Below, piece after piece: positions 5,626 to 12,637 of a stretch of 12,845 nucleotides of DNA (position 1 is the first letter of the stretch; the number at the start of each line of letters is the position of its first letter). A program made the position numbers and the translations under genes. The notes beneath the pieces were generated by a model, which saw only the letters and a list, made by a program, of their open reading frames with translations, was not told the DNA's origin and did no database searches. The DNA is from Desulfobacteraceae bacterium UBA2230 (lineage in GTDB: Bacteria > Desulfobacterota > Desulfobacteria > Desulfobacterales > Desulfosarcinaceae). The stretch lies in NCBI GenBank assembly GCA_002348005.1, contig DDYQ01000234.1:1-12845 (forward strand), read 5' to 3'.

Positions 5626-7272
5626 ATGGCAAATTACGATGTTGTATTGATCCATCCGCCGGCAGTGTACGACTTCCGGCGCAAACCACTGTTTCCCGGA
5701 GCCTTGGGCCGAACGGTGGAAGGCGTGCAGTTCTCCAAAGTTCCGATCGGCATGCTGAGCATCGCCGAATACCTTGACCGGCACGGGTTTAAGGTCATTG
5801 TCGACAACCTGGGAGACCGCATGGCTTCCATCGCCGGTTTTGATGTCGAGCAGCATTTGAAAGAATACAGCGCTTCAATCTATGCCGTCGGCCTTCACTT
5901 CCAGCAGCACTCCCAGGGCGCCATCGAGATCGCGAGGCTCTGCAAAAGGCTGCATCCTGCAGCGCTGCTCGTTATGGGCGGGCTGACCGCTACGCGTTTT
6001 CATGAAGAGATCATCACAAAATACGACTTCGTGGATGCCGTCGTGCGCGGCGAGGCCGAAAAACCTCTGCTGGAATTGGTTCGCGCCTATGAGGCACATG
6101 GCAAACTCACGCCCACTCCCAATCTGACATACCGCGGCGACGGGGGCGAAGTATGCGGCACGCCGCTCATGGAAGCCAGTCGCGATTTGGACGAGTTCGA
6201 ATACATCCGATTCGACCTTCTGGCGCCCCAAACTTCCATCTATGCACCGGATGCCTGCAACCGCTGGAGCCTGGAGGTTTGTCGGGGATGCACCTATAAC
6301 TGCTCGATCTGCGGCGGATCGGCCTATTCATATAAAAAATATCTGGGGATGGGGCGCCCGGCCTTCAGAAGCCCGGCGAGAATCGTGGCCGACATGAAGC
6401 GCCTCAACGAGATGAATGTGCGCTTCATCGGATTGTACCAGGACCCGCGCATGGCCGGGAAGGAATACTGCCGGGAGCTGTTCGCCACTCTGATCAAAGA
6501 GAAACCGGACATCGAAAGGCTTTCTTTGGATCTGCTGATTCCTGCAGACGAGGCGTTCATCCGGGAAGTGGCCAGAATCGGGCGTCGGGTGATCCTGCAC
6601 CTATGTCCGGATACCGGCTCCGACAAGGTGCGCAAAAAGTTGGGCCGACATTATTCCAGCGCCCAACTTCTTGAAACCGTCAAGCTGTGTCTGAAATACC
6701 GCATTCCCGTTACCAATTTCTTTTCCGTGGGCCTGGCCGGGGAAACCGCGGCCGATGTCAAAGCAACCTGGGAACTGTGGGCGCAGCTCGACGCCCTCAA
6801 CCACGAAGCCCAGGCGCAAGGCCGATTCGGAGACATCAGCGATAGCGTCCCCATCGGGGGGCAGGTGTTGGGCCCGATCGTGCTCGATCCCGGCTCCCCG
6901 GCGTTCGATGCTCCCGAAAAATACGGCTACAAGCTTCTCTACCCGACGCTGGAAGAATACATTCAGGGATTGTCGCAGCCGGTTTGGAACCAATGGCTGA
7001 ACTACGAGACCGAACAGTTCGACCGCAGCGCCATCGTCGAATGGATCTTCCAGTCCATCGAATTCACCATTGATCAGCGCGAACGGTACGGATTTTACAC
7101 ACCAGCCGAAGCACACTATGAGCGTTGCCGGGTGGAGGCCGACCGGGTCATCGTTTCCGAGATGGAAAAGATCATGAAGCTCGAGAACCTGAGAGAGCGA
7201 AATTCTCGGATCATCAGCATGCGGCGGAATCTCGATACCCTGGAGAAAAGGCGGATGACCTTTTTGACTTAG
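5626..7272 (+). CDS. B12-binding-domain radical SAM protein of unknown substrate
   Basis: A 548-aa protein with an N-terminal cobalamin-binding-type Rossmann domain (about 1-160; VVLIHPPAVYDFRRK, PIGMLSIAEYLDRHG, VMGGLTATRFHEEI, VVRGEAEKPLLELV) and a radical SAM core (about 205-420). The [4Fe-4S] motif CxxxCxxC is C222-TYN-C226-SI-C229, with another cysteine at 219. The B12 domain lacks a DxHxxG motif, so any cobalamin would be bound without the lower His ligand, as in most B12 radical SAM enzymes. The C-terminal 120 residues are charged and helical. Such enzymes methylate unactivated carbons or rearrange substrates; the subfamily resembles, from memory only, archaeal/deltaproteobacterial proteins of unknown function. 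ATG 5626 follows TTGGAGTTAGGTG and the motif MANYDVVLIHPP is a typical N-terminus. It is monocistronic with no biosynthetic neighbours, so the substrate cannot be read from context. Confidence 0.9.
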   Translation: MANYDVVLIHPPAVYDFRRKPLFPGALGRTVEGVQFSKVPIGMLSIAEYLDRHGFKVIVDNLGDRMASIAGFDVEQHLKEYSASIYAVGLHFQQHSQGAIEIARLCKRLHPAALLVMGGLTATRFHEEIITKYDFVDAVVRGEAEKPLLELVRAYEAHGKLTPTPNLTYRGDGGEVCGTPLMEASRDLDEFEYIRFDLLAPQTSIYAPDACNRWSLEVCRGCTYNCSICGGSAYSYKKYLGMGRPAFRSPARIVADMKRLNEMNVRFIGLYQDPRMAGKEYCRELFATLIKEKPDIERLSLDLLIPADEAFIREVARIGRRVILHLCPDTGSDKVRKKLGRHYSSAQLLETVKLCLKYRIPVTNFFSVGLAGETAADVKATWELWAQLDALNHEAQAQGRFGDISDSVPIGGQVLGPIVLDPGSPAFDAPEKYGYKLLYPTLEEYIQGLSQPVWNQWLNYETEQFDRSAIVEWIFQSIEFTIDQRERYGFYTPAEAHYERCRVEADRVIVSEMEKIMKLENLRERNSRIISMRRNLDTLEKRRMTFLT

Positions 7273-7326
7273 ACGCCTCACTGTGCAAAATCGGTGGGTC
7301 CGCCTGAACTTAGGCCGGGGGCGTCT
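7271..7326 (+). other. Candidate three-way-junction RNA fold at the 3' end of the radical SAM gene
   Basis: AGACGCC (7271-7277, starting inside the stop codon) pairs with GGCGTCT (7320-7326). Inside it, CACTG (7279-7283) pairs with CGGTG (7292-7296, one G-U) and GCCT (7302-7305) pairs with AGGC (7312-7315). No T-run follows. It may act as a 3' stabiliser or terminator; chance pairing is possible. Confidence 0.35.
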
Positions 7327-7428
7327 GCCCGGAAACCGCTCCTTTCGAACAGGACCTGGCGCACCTCACCGGCCATCAGCCCGAAGGGTGTTTGCAACGT
7401 ATTGCCGATTGTCGCCTCTCACTTGATC

Positions 7429-7737
7429 TCAACGACCACGATCCGGGAAGAGCAGCGCCCAGCTCTCTTCGGCGCCCACAGACAAATTCAGCCCGTGCGG
7501 TGAGGGCAGGGGACACGGGGCAGCGCCCAGCTTTCTTGCGACGGCGGCTGCGGCGGGCGAAAAGTAAGCCTTGACCTCGCAATGCAGACGGCCTTCAGAT
7601 TCATGCCGGAAAAACAGCGCCATTGCCTTCGGTCTGCCGGCCTGTACATAGGCCGCCAAAAAAAGGGCCTCGATGCGATGCATTGATTCAGAGGCAAACA
7701 TGGCATCACCCAGGTTTTTGGAAAACCATGTGGGCAT
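7429..7737 (-). CDS. Uncharacterised 102-aa protein downstream of mscS
   Basis: I do not recognise a named family. The protein begins MPTWFSKNLGDAMF, continues with a helical stretch (SMHRIEALFLAAYVQAGRPKAMALFFRHE) and ends with SVGAEESWALLFPDRG. It is soluble, lacks a signal peptide and has no obvious catalytic motif; two cysteines are present. ATG 7737 is preceded by AAAGGGA at a workable distance of about 10 nt. The frame stays open upstream to 7869, but that part is rich in Arg and Pro and spans an intergenic hairpin, so it is probably not translated. It lies on the same strand as the MscS-family gene, 138 nt downstream. An 18-bp near-perfect repeat occurs inside it in two different frames. 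The reading frame looks like a real protein, but without homologues this is moderate confidence. Confidence 0.62.
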   Translation of the reverse strand: MPTWFSKNLGDAMFASESMHRIEALFLAAYVQAGRPKAMALFFRHESEGRLHCEVKAYFSPAAAAVARKLGAAPCPLPSPHGLNLSVGAEESWALLFPDRGR

Positions 7738-7825
7738 CGTTTTAATTTCCCTTTTATCGCCGTGGCCTGCAAAGCGCGCCCGTTCATTCATGCCCGCCAT
7801 CCAATGCAAGGCACCAGCGCGCCAA

Positions 7826-7847
7826 GGTGCCCGTCTGGGCGGGCACC
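7826..7847. other. Strong hairpin between mscS and the 102-aa gene
   Basis: GGTGCCCG (7826-7833) pairs perfectly with CGGGCACC (7840-7847) around a 6-nt loop, about 30 nt after the mscS stop on the minus strand. There is no T-run downstream. It may be a partial terminator or processing site that sets different levels for the two genes. Confidence 0.45.
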
Positions 7848-7875
7848 GCGCAGGGACGGGGGGGTTCAACGCATC

Positions 7876-9174
7876 CTACGCACCTGCCGGGTCTGCTTTG
7901 ATATGAATGTCGCGCTGAGGAAACGGGATTTCGATGCCGTGCTCCGCAAAGGCGTCCCAGATGGCGATGCGGACATCGCTGCGGACATTGGCCGTGCCCA
8001 GTTCGGGATCGGCGATCCAGAATCGCAGTTCCAGATCCAGGGAACTCTCGCCGAAATCTTTAAGATGGCAAACGGGGGCGGGATTCGGCAGGACGCGCCG
8101 GACTTTTTGGGCCGCCTGCGACACCAGGGCCATCGCCTTGTGCAAATCGGAATTATAGGAGATGCCGACCACGATCCTGAGTCGCACAAATGTGTCGGTA
8201 AAAGACCAGTTGACCACCTGCTGCGTGATCAGATCTTCGTTGGGGATCAGAAATTCGGTGCCGTCGCGGGTGATCACCGACACGTAACGCGCGCCCAGCG
8301 ACTGGATGCGACCATAGCTGTCGCCCACTTCGATCACGTCGCCGGGCTTGATTGACTTGTCCAGCAGGAGAATCACCCCGCTGATCAGATTGGAGACGAC
8401 TTTCTGCAAGCCGAAGCCGATACCCACGCCTATGGCGCCGCCGATAAAGGCAAAAGCGCTCAGGTCGATGCCCAGGCTGCCAAGCGCCACGACGATGGCC
8501 AGCACGATCAGGGTGACTTTGAACGCTTTGGTCAGAAGCACCCGTACCGACGGGGTGAGTCCTTCCAGTTTTTGAACGCGCCTTTCCAGGAATCCGGCAG
8601 CATTGCCCGCCAGGCGCAGCAGGGCGGCGAAAATGATGATGCCTTTGATCAGCAGCAGGATCGATATGCGCACCCCGCCCATGGTGATGGCAACCCGGTC
8701 GAGCAGGGCGATGGTCGGCTCGAGAAGCTTGATGATATGCAGCGCTGCTACGGTCCAGGCAAATATCGAAATGGGCCGAACCCAATTGGAGCTGCCCAGC
8801 AATGAAGCAGCCAGGTGGATGATGACCCAGGCGGTCATGAGGCTGGCTGTCGTATCGATCAGGAGGCCCGGCAGGTCATATTTGCCTGCGGCGGCGTGGG
8901 CGATCCACAACAGAAGAATGGCCAGAAAAAATTTAATCAGGCGGATCAGTTCGTTGATGAAATTGCGCGGCAGCCGCTCCGCCCATTTTCGCGTGTCGAG
9001 CAATCGCACGAGCGGTTTTGTAATGGGTTGGGCCAGAACGAATGCCAGTCCCAGGCAAAACAGCACCAGGCCGGCTTCGATAAAGGTGTGAACGGTAAAG
9101 ACTCTGGCGAAAATCCAATCCCGCAGTGCATTGGCCAGTGCGATCCAGTATTGCGGCTCGACAAACTTCTCCAC
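7876..9174 (-). CDS. MscS-family mechanosensitive ion channel
   Basis: A 432-aa inner-membrane channel of the small-conductance mechanosensitive family, longer than the roughly 290-aa E. coli MscS because of extra N-terminal helices. Hydrophobic segments lie near 31-49, 74-95, 103-127, 135-151, 169-190 and 217-232. The pore helix and beta-domain entry are clear: GIDLSAFAFIGGAIGVGIGF (235-254), GLQKVVSNLISGVILLLDKSIKPGDVIEV, with the Gly/Ala-rich pattern of TM3, then YGRIQSLGARYVSVITRDGTEFLIPN. The C-terminus holds the conserved EIPFPQRDIHIK. It would release solutes on osmotic downshock; long versions can also serve in signalling. The start is GTG 9174 with GGAG 10 nt upstream. The 102-aa gene follows it on the same strand. 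It is divergently oriented from pncB. Confidence 0.93.
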   Translation of the reverse strand: MEKFVEPQYWIALANALRDWIFARVFTVHTFIEAGLVLFCLGLAFVLAQPITKPLVRLLDTRKWAERLPRNFINELIRLIKFFLAILLLWIAHAAAGKYDLPGLLIDTTASLMTAWVIIHLAASLLGSSNWVRPISIFAWTVAALHIIKLLEPTIALLDRVAITMGGVRISILLLIKGIIIFAALLRLAGNAAGFLERRVQKLEGLTPSVRVLLTKAFKVTLIVLAIVVALGSLGIDLSAFAFIGGAIGVGIGFGLQKVVSNLISGVILLLDKSIKPGDVIEVGDSYGRIQSLGARYVSVITRDGTEFLIPNEDLITQQVVNWSFTDTFVRLRIVVGISYNSDLHKAMALVSQAAQKVRRVLPNPAPVCHLKDFGESSLDLELRFWIADPELGTANVRSDVRIAIWDAFAEHGIEIPFPQRDIHIKADPAGA

Positions 9175-9459
9175 AGTCGGTATTCTCCATCGTCACAGGT
9201 GCGTCGAATTGATTCGGCTCAATAGCATGTATTCAATCGGGCGACAACATCGACGGTCTTGAAGTCCCGCAGCACCTTTTCGCGTTGCCGCAGCGAAGTC
9301 CTGATCCGGTTCTTTGTATTTGAGCCACTTGTGCCGAGTGCCGAACCTGATGGTTCTCTGATGCGTCCGAGAGTGCGCCGGGCGACGCACATCCGACGCG
9401 TCGGGTTTATGCTTTCGGTTTGAGGGGTATTATATTCAATTCGGAAGGCGAGAAAACAG
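9175..9459. other. Divergent intergenic region between mscS and pncB
   Basis: No gene is seen. Near mscS there is a near-palindrome CGAAT-TG-ATTCG (9205-9216). Upstream of pncB, 9362-9404 holds overlapping dyads: TGCGTC (9362-9367) / GACGCA (9384-9389), GTGCG (9373-9377) / CGCAC (9386-9390), and the perfect palindrome CCGACGCGTCGG (9393-9404). Confidence 0.55.
9406..9433 (+). promoter_or_regulatory. Weak candidate promoter of the pncB-pncA-dipeptidase unit
   Basis: TATTAT (9428-9433) is a good -10 box. TTTATG (9406-9411), 16 bp upstream, is a poor -35 box. The 12-bp palindrome at 9393-9404 abuts the -35 position, where a regulator could block or recruit polymerase. Confidence 0.35.
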
Positions 9460-10899
9460 ATGCTGGATATCACGGGCAGTTACACCGATCTGTATCAGCT
9501 CACCATGGGACAGATCTATTTTTTGAAGGGCCAGCGGGAAACGCCGGCGGTTTTCGATTATTTTTTCCGAAAGCCGCCGTTCAACGGTGGGTACACTGTA
9601 TTTGCCGGTCTGGCGGATGTCCTGCAGGCGGTGGCCGGGCTGCGTTTCGATGCAGCGGACCTTGAATTTCTGCACGCTTCGGGATTGAATCCGGATTTCA
9701 TCGCCTACCTCAGGGATTTCCGCTTTCAGGGCACCATTTATGCTGCCAGGGAGGGCGACTTGGTTTTTCCCACTCGCCCCGTCCTGCGGGTGGAGGGTAC
9801 CATCATCGAAGCCCAGTTGATCGAAACGCTCCTGCTCAATATGCTCAACTTCCAGTCTCTGATTGCCACCAAAGCCAGTCGATGCCGTATTGTGGCCGGC
9901 GATCGTCAGCTGATCGATTTCGGACTGCGCCGGGCACAAGGGCTGGGAAGTTATCATGCCAGTCGGGCGGCCATCGTAGGCGGCTTCGACGCGACCAGCA
10001 ATGTACGGGCAGGGCGCGATTTCGGCGTGGGCGTATCGGGCACCATGGCCCACTCGCTTATCCAGAGCTATGCAGACGAGTTGACCGCTTTCCGGCGCTT
10101 TGCAGAGGGCCGTCCGGATGATTGCGTATTGTTGGTGGATACTTACGATACATTGAATAGCGGGGTGCCGAACGCCATCAAGGTGGCCGGGGAAATGGCG
10201 CAGCGCGGCCAACGGCTCAAGGGTATCCGTCTGGACAGCGGCGACCTGGCCTATCTGGCCAGGCAAAGCCGGGCGATGCTGGATGCGGCGGGCCTTGGCT
10301 ATGTCAAAATAGCCGCCTCCAACCAGTTGGACGAGTATGTGATCAAGAGTCTGCTGGAGCAGGGGGCCCCGATCGATGTGTTCGGGGTGGGCACGAACCT
10401 GATTACCGGGCAGCCGGACGCAGCGCTGGACGGGGTGTACAAACTTTCCCTGGCCGGTGAACAGCCGCGCATCAAATTGTCCGAATCGATCTCCAAAACC
10501 ACTTTGCCGCACCGCAAGCAGGTATTCAGGGTGCTCGATGATGGACACTTCCTGGGGGCCGACGTGGTCGGGCTGAATGACGAGCAGGACATCGACATCA
10601 TGTACCATCCTTTCGAACCATACAAATCACTCTTTATCGCGCGCTACGGCAAGGAGCCGCTGCTGCACAAGGTTATGGAGCGCGGCCGGATTCTGAACGG
10701 ACCGACGACGGTGGAGCAGATCGCGGAATTTTGCCGCCAGCGGCTGGAACTGCTGCCCGCCGAATACAAGCGTTTTGATAACCCGCACATCTACAAAGTG
10801 GGCATCAGCGAAAGGCTCCGTGACATGAGGGACCGGCTGATCGTGCAGCACAAAAGGAGCGGAAGTGAAAACACTGATTATCGTGGATGTTCTGAATGA
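9460..10899 (+). CDS. pncB: Nicotinate phosphoribosyltransferase
   Basis: A 479-aa enzyme that converts nicotinate and PRPP, with ATP, to nicotinate mononucleotide in NAD salvage. Family features are the start TGSYTDLYQLTMGQIYF, GGYTVFAGL, RVEGTIIEAQLIETLLLN, DFGLRRAQG, GFDATSNVRAG and GVSGTMAHSLIQSY, in which H198 matches the histidine phosphorylated during catalysis. Further on are LVDTYDTLNSGV, GIRLDSGDLAYLARQSR, KIAASNQLDEYVIKSL and FGVGTNLITG. Length and motifs fit the long bacterial/eukaryotic-type NAPRTase. ATG 9460 follows GGAAGGCGAG. The last 11 codons plus the stop overlap the next gene. With pncA downstream it forms the deamidating salvage route. Cytoplasmic. Confidence 0.95.
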   Translation: MLDITGSYTDLYQLTMGQIYFLKGQRETPAVFDYFFRKPPFNGGYTVFAGLADVLQAVAGLRFDAADLEFLHASGLNPDFIAYLRDFRFQGTIYAAREGDLVFPTRPVLRVEGTIIEAQLIETLLLNMLNFQSLIATKASRCRIVAGDRQLIDFGLRRAQGLGSYHASRAAIVGGFDATSNVRAGRDFGVGVSGTMAHSLIQSYADELTAFRRFAEGRPDDCVLLVDTYDTLNSGVPNAIKVAGEMAQRGQRLKGIRLDSGDLAYLARQSRAMLDAAGLGYVKIAASNQLDEYVIKSLLEQGAPIDVFGVGTNLITGQPDAALDGVYKLSLAGEQPRIKLSESISKTTLPHRKQVFRVLDDGHFLGADVVGLNDEQDIDIMYHPFEPYKSLFIARYGKEPLLHKVMERGRILNGPTTVEQIAEFCRQRLELLPAEYKRFDNPHIYKVGISERLRDMRDRLIVQHKRSGSENTDYRGCSE

Positions 10900-11464
10900 C
10901 TTTCTACCGGGCGGTTCTTTGCCCGTCCCGCAGGGAGATGCGGTGGTGCCGGTCATTAACGGGATAGCCGACCGGTTCGACCTGGTGGTGGCCACGCAGG
11001 ATTGGCACCCGCAAGGGCATCTGAGCTTTGCGTCCAATCATCCCGGCCGAAAGCCCTTCGACACGGTCATGCTGGAGGGGCTCGAACAAACCCTGTGGCC
11101 GGACCATTGCGTGCAGGGTTCGCGCGGCGCCGATTTTGCGCCCGACCTGGATCCCCACCGCATCGAGGCGATTTTTCGTAAGGGCATGGACCCGAGAATC
11201 GACAGCTACAGCGGATTTTTTGATAACGCACACCGCAAAGACACGGGCCTGGCCGGTTACCTGCGCGCCAGGGGGGCCACCCGGATTTACATCTGCGGGC
11301 TGGCGGCCGATATCTGTGTATATTACACCCTCAGGGACGCCCTGCGGGAAGGTTTTGAGGCCTACCTGCTCGAAGACGCCTCTCAGCCCCTGAGTACGAA
11401 CGATTTCGTCAGAATCACGCAGGAATTGCCGGAGGCCGTCATACGATCCGACAGGATCCGTTGA
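10865..11464 (+). CDS. pncA: Nicotinamidase
   Basis: A 199-aa isochorismatase-fold amidase that hydrolyses nicotinamide to nicotinate, the substrate of the preceding PncB. The catalytic triad is visible: D8 (VDVLNDF), K106 (FRKGMD) and C151 (GLAADICV, after the usual cis-peptide region). The metal site matches D46, H48 (ATQDWHPQGH) and H81 (LWPDHCVQG). The length is standard. The start is GTG 10865, with AAGGAG 5 nt upstream. The start lies 35 nt before the pncB stop, so translation is probably coupled. The order of genes (transferase first, amidase second) gives a compact salvage unit. Cytoplasmic; no odd features beyond the overlap. Confidence 0.95.
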   Translation: MKTLIIVDVLNDFLPGGSLPVPQGDAVVPVINGIADRFDLVVATQDWHPQGHLSFASNHPGRKPFDTVMLEGLEQTLWPDHCVQGSRGADFAPDLDPHRIEAIFRKGMDPRIDSYSGFFDNAHRKDTGLAGYLRARGATRIYICGLAADICVYYTLRDALREGFEAYLLEDASQPLSTNDFVRITQELPEAVIRSDRIR

Positions 11465-11484
11465 GCTGTCGCCCGCCGGACAGC
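11465..11484 (+). other. Small hairpin between pncA and the dipeptidase gene
   Basis: GCTGTC (11465-11470) pairs with GACAGC (11479-11484) around an 8-nt loop, starting immediately after the pncA stop. No T-run follows. It could lower expression of the third gene relative to the first two. Confidence 0.35.
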
Positions 11485-11506
11485 ACCCCTATCGAATGGA
11501 AAGCGC

Positions 11507-12544
11507 ATGTTACCCGTATTCGACGGCCATCTGGATTCGCTGCAAAAGATTTACCTGGCTGTAAATGATCCGCCCAGCCTGCTGGACCCTTTTCCCTCGG
11601 GGCATTTCGATCTTCCCAGGGCGGTCCGGGGCTTCTTTGCCGGGGGACTCTTCTCGATTTTCGTACCGCCGCTGAAAAAATGGGAACCCGACCGCACCCG
11701 ATTTCCCACTCCCGATGACGAGCGCCTTAACCCCGTGGGGGGCGCTTATGCCGAACAGATCGCTTCGCGCGGAATTGCCTGTCTGCATCGTTTGGCCGAA
11801 TCCTCGCAGGGCGCCCTCAAGGTGGTCCGGTCGTCCGCCGCAGTATTGGATAACATGGCGGTAGGTACCATTTCGGCGGTGGTGCATTTCGAGGGTGCCG
11901 AGCCCGTTCGCGCCGATCTCTCCAATCTGGAGGCGTATCACGCATCGGGTTTGCGCTCGCTGGGGCTGGTGTGGTGCCGTGACAATGCATTCGGGCACGG
12001 CGTTCGGTTCCGGTTTCCAGGGTCGCCCGACGACGGTCCCGGCATCACTGCGGCTGGCGAAGCGCTGGTGAAGGCCTGCAATCGCCTGGGAATTCTCGTG
12101 GACCTCTCTCATCTGAACGAAAAAGGTTTCTGGGACGTGGTTCGCGTTTCAAGCGCCCCGTTGGTGGCGACCCATTCCGGGATGCATGCCGTGACCCCGG
12201 CATCGCGCAACTTGACCGATCGGCAGCTCGATGCCATCAAGGATTCGGGCGGCCTGGTGGGCATCAACTTCTGTACGGGTTTCATCCGCGATGACGGGCG
12301 GCTGGATGCCGATACACCGTTGTCCGATCTCGTGCGCCATTTCCGCTATGCGGTGGAGCGAATGGGTATCGATCATGTGGCCTTCGGGTCGGATTTCGAT
12401 GGCGCCATAATTCCCTCCGAGATCGGTGATGTGTCCGGACTGCCCAGGGTCGTGGAGGCTCTCGCGCAAAGTGGTCTTGGCGAGGATGAACTCCGGCGCA
12501 TCGCTTACGCAAACTGGCTCAGGGTGCTGTCACATACGCTGTGA
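11507..12544 (+). CDS. Membrane dipeptidase (peptidase family M19)
   Basis: A 345-aa amidohydrolase-fold zinc dipeptidase, the usual family length. The binuclear metal site is complete: H8 and D10 (DGHLD), the bridging E129 (VVHFEGAE), H202 (VDLSHLNEKGFWDV) and H223 (LVATHSGMHA), plus the catalytic-site aspartate D296 (AFGSDFDG). Despite the family name there is no signal peptide or lipid anchor; it starts MLPVFDGHLD, so it is cytoplasmic. Family members hydrolyse dipeptides, often with D-residues at the second position, and some act in other pathways. It begins 42 nt after pncA with a GGAAAG ribosome site, so it is probably cotranscribed with NAD-salvage genes; the functional link is unclear. 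No truncation or frameshift is seen. Confidence 0.92.
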   Translation: MLPVFDGHLDSLQKIYLAVNDPPSLLDPFPSGHFDLPRAVRGFFAGGLFSIFVPPLKKWEPDRTRFPTPDDERLNPVGGAYAEQIASRGIACLHRLAESSQGALKVVRSSAAVLDNMAVGTISAVVHFEGAEPVRADLSNLEAYHASGLRSLGLVWCRDNAFGHGVRFRFPGSPDDGPGITAAGEALVKACNRLGILVDLSHLNEKGFWDVVRVSSAPLVATHSGMHAVTPASRNLTDRQLDAIKDSGGLVGINFCTGFIRDDGRLDADTPLSDLVRHFRYAVERMGIDHVAFGSDFDGAIIPSEIGDVSGLPRVVEALAQSGLGEDELRRIAYANWLRVLSHTL

Positions 12545-12620
12545 ATGCCGTCGGGCGTCGACCTTCATTTTATAGCCGGCAGCATGTCGCGCAGGCCAAG
12601 CTTGAGAAACGCGATCGAGT

Positions 12621-12637
12621 CCCGGGTTCAACCCGGG
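12621..12637. other. GC-rich inverted repeat at the convergent gene ends
   Basis: CCCGGGTT (12621-12628) and AACCCGGG (12630-12637) are perfect complements with one base between them; as RNA this is a 7-bp stem with a 3-nt loop. The loop holds the stop codon of the right-edge minus-strand gene. No T-run flanks it, so its role as terminator is uncertain. Confidence 0.45.

Noticed and set aside
9436..10608. 390-codon minus-strand open frame opposite pncB
   Set aside because: It mirrors the pncB frame, has no recognisable domain, and pncB is unambiguous.
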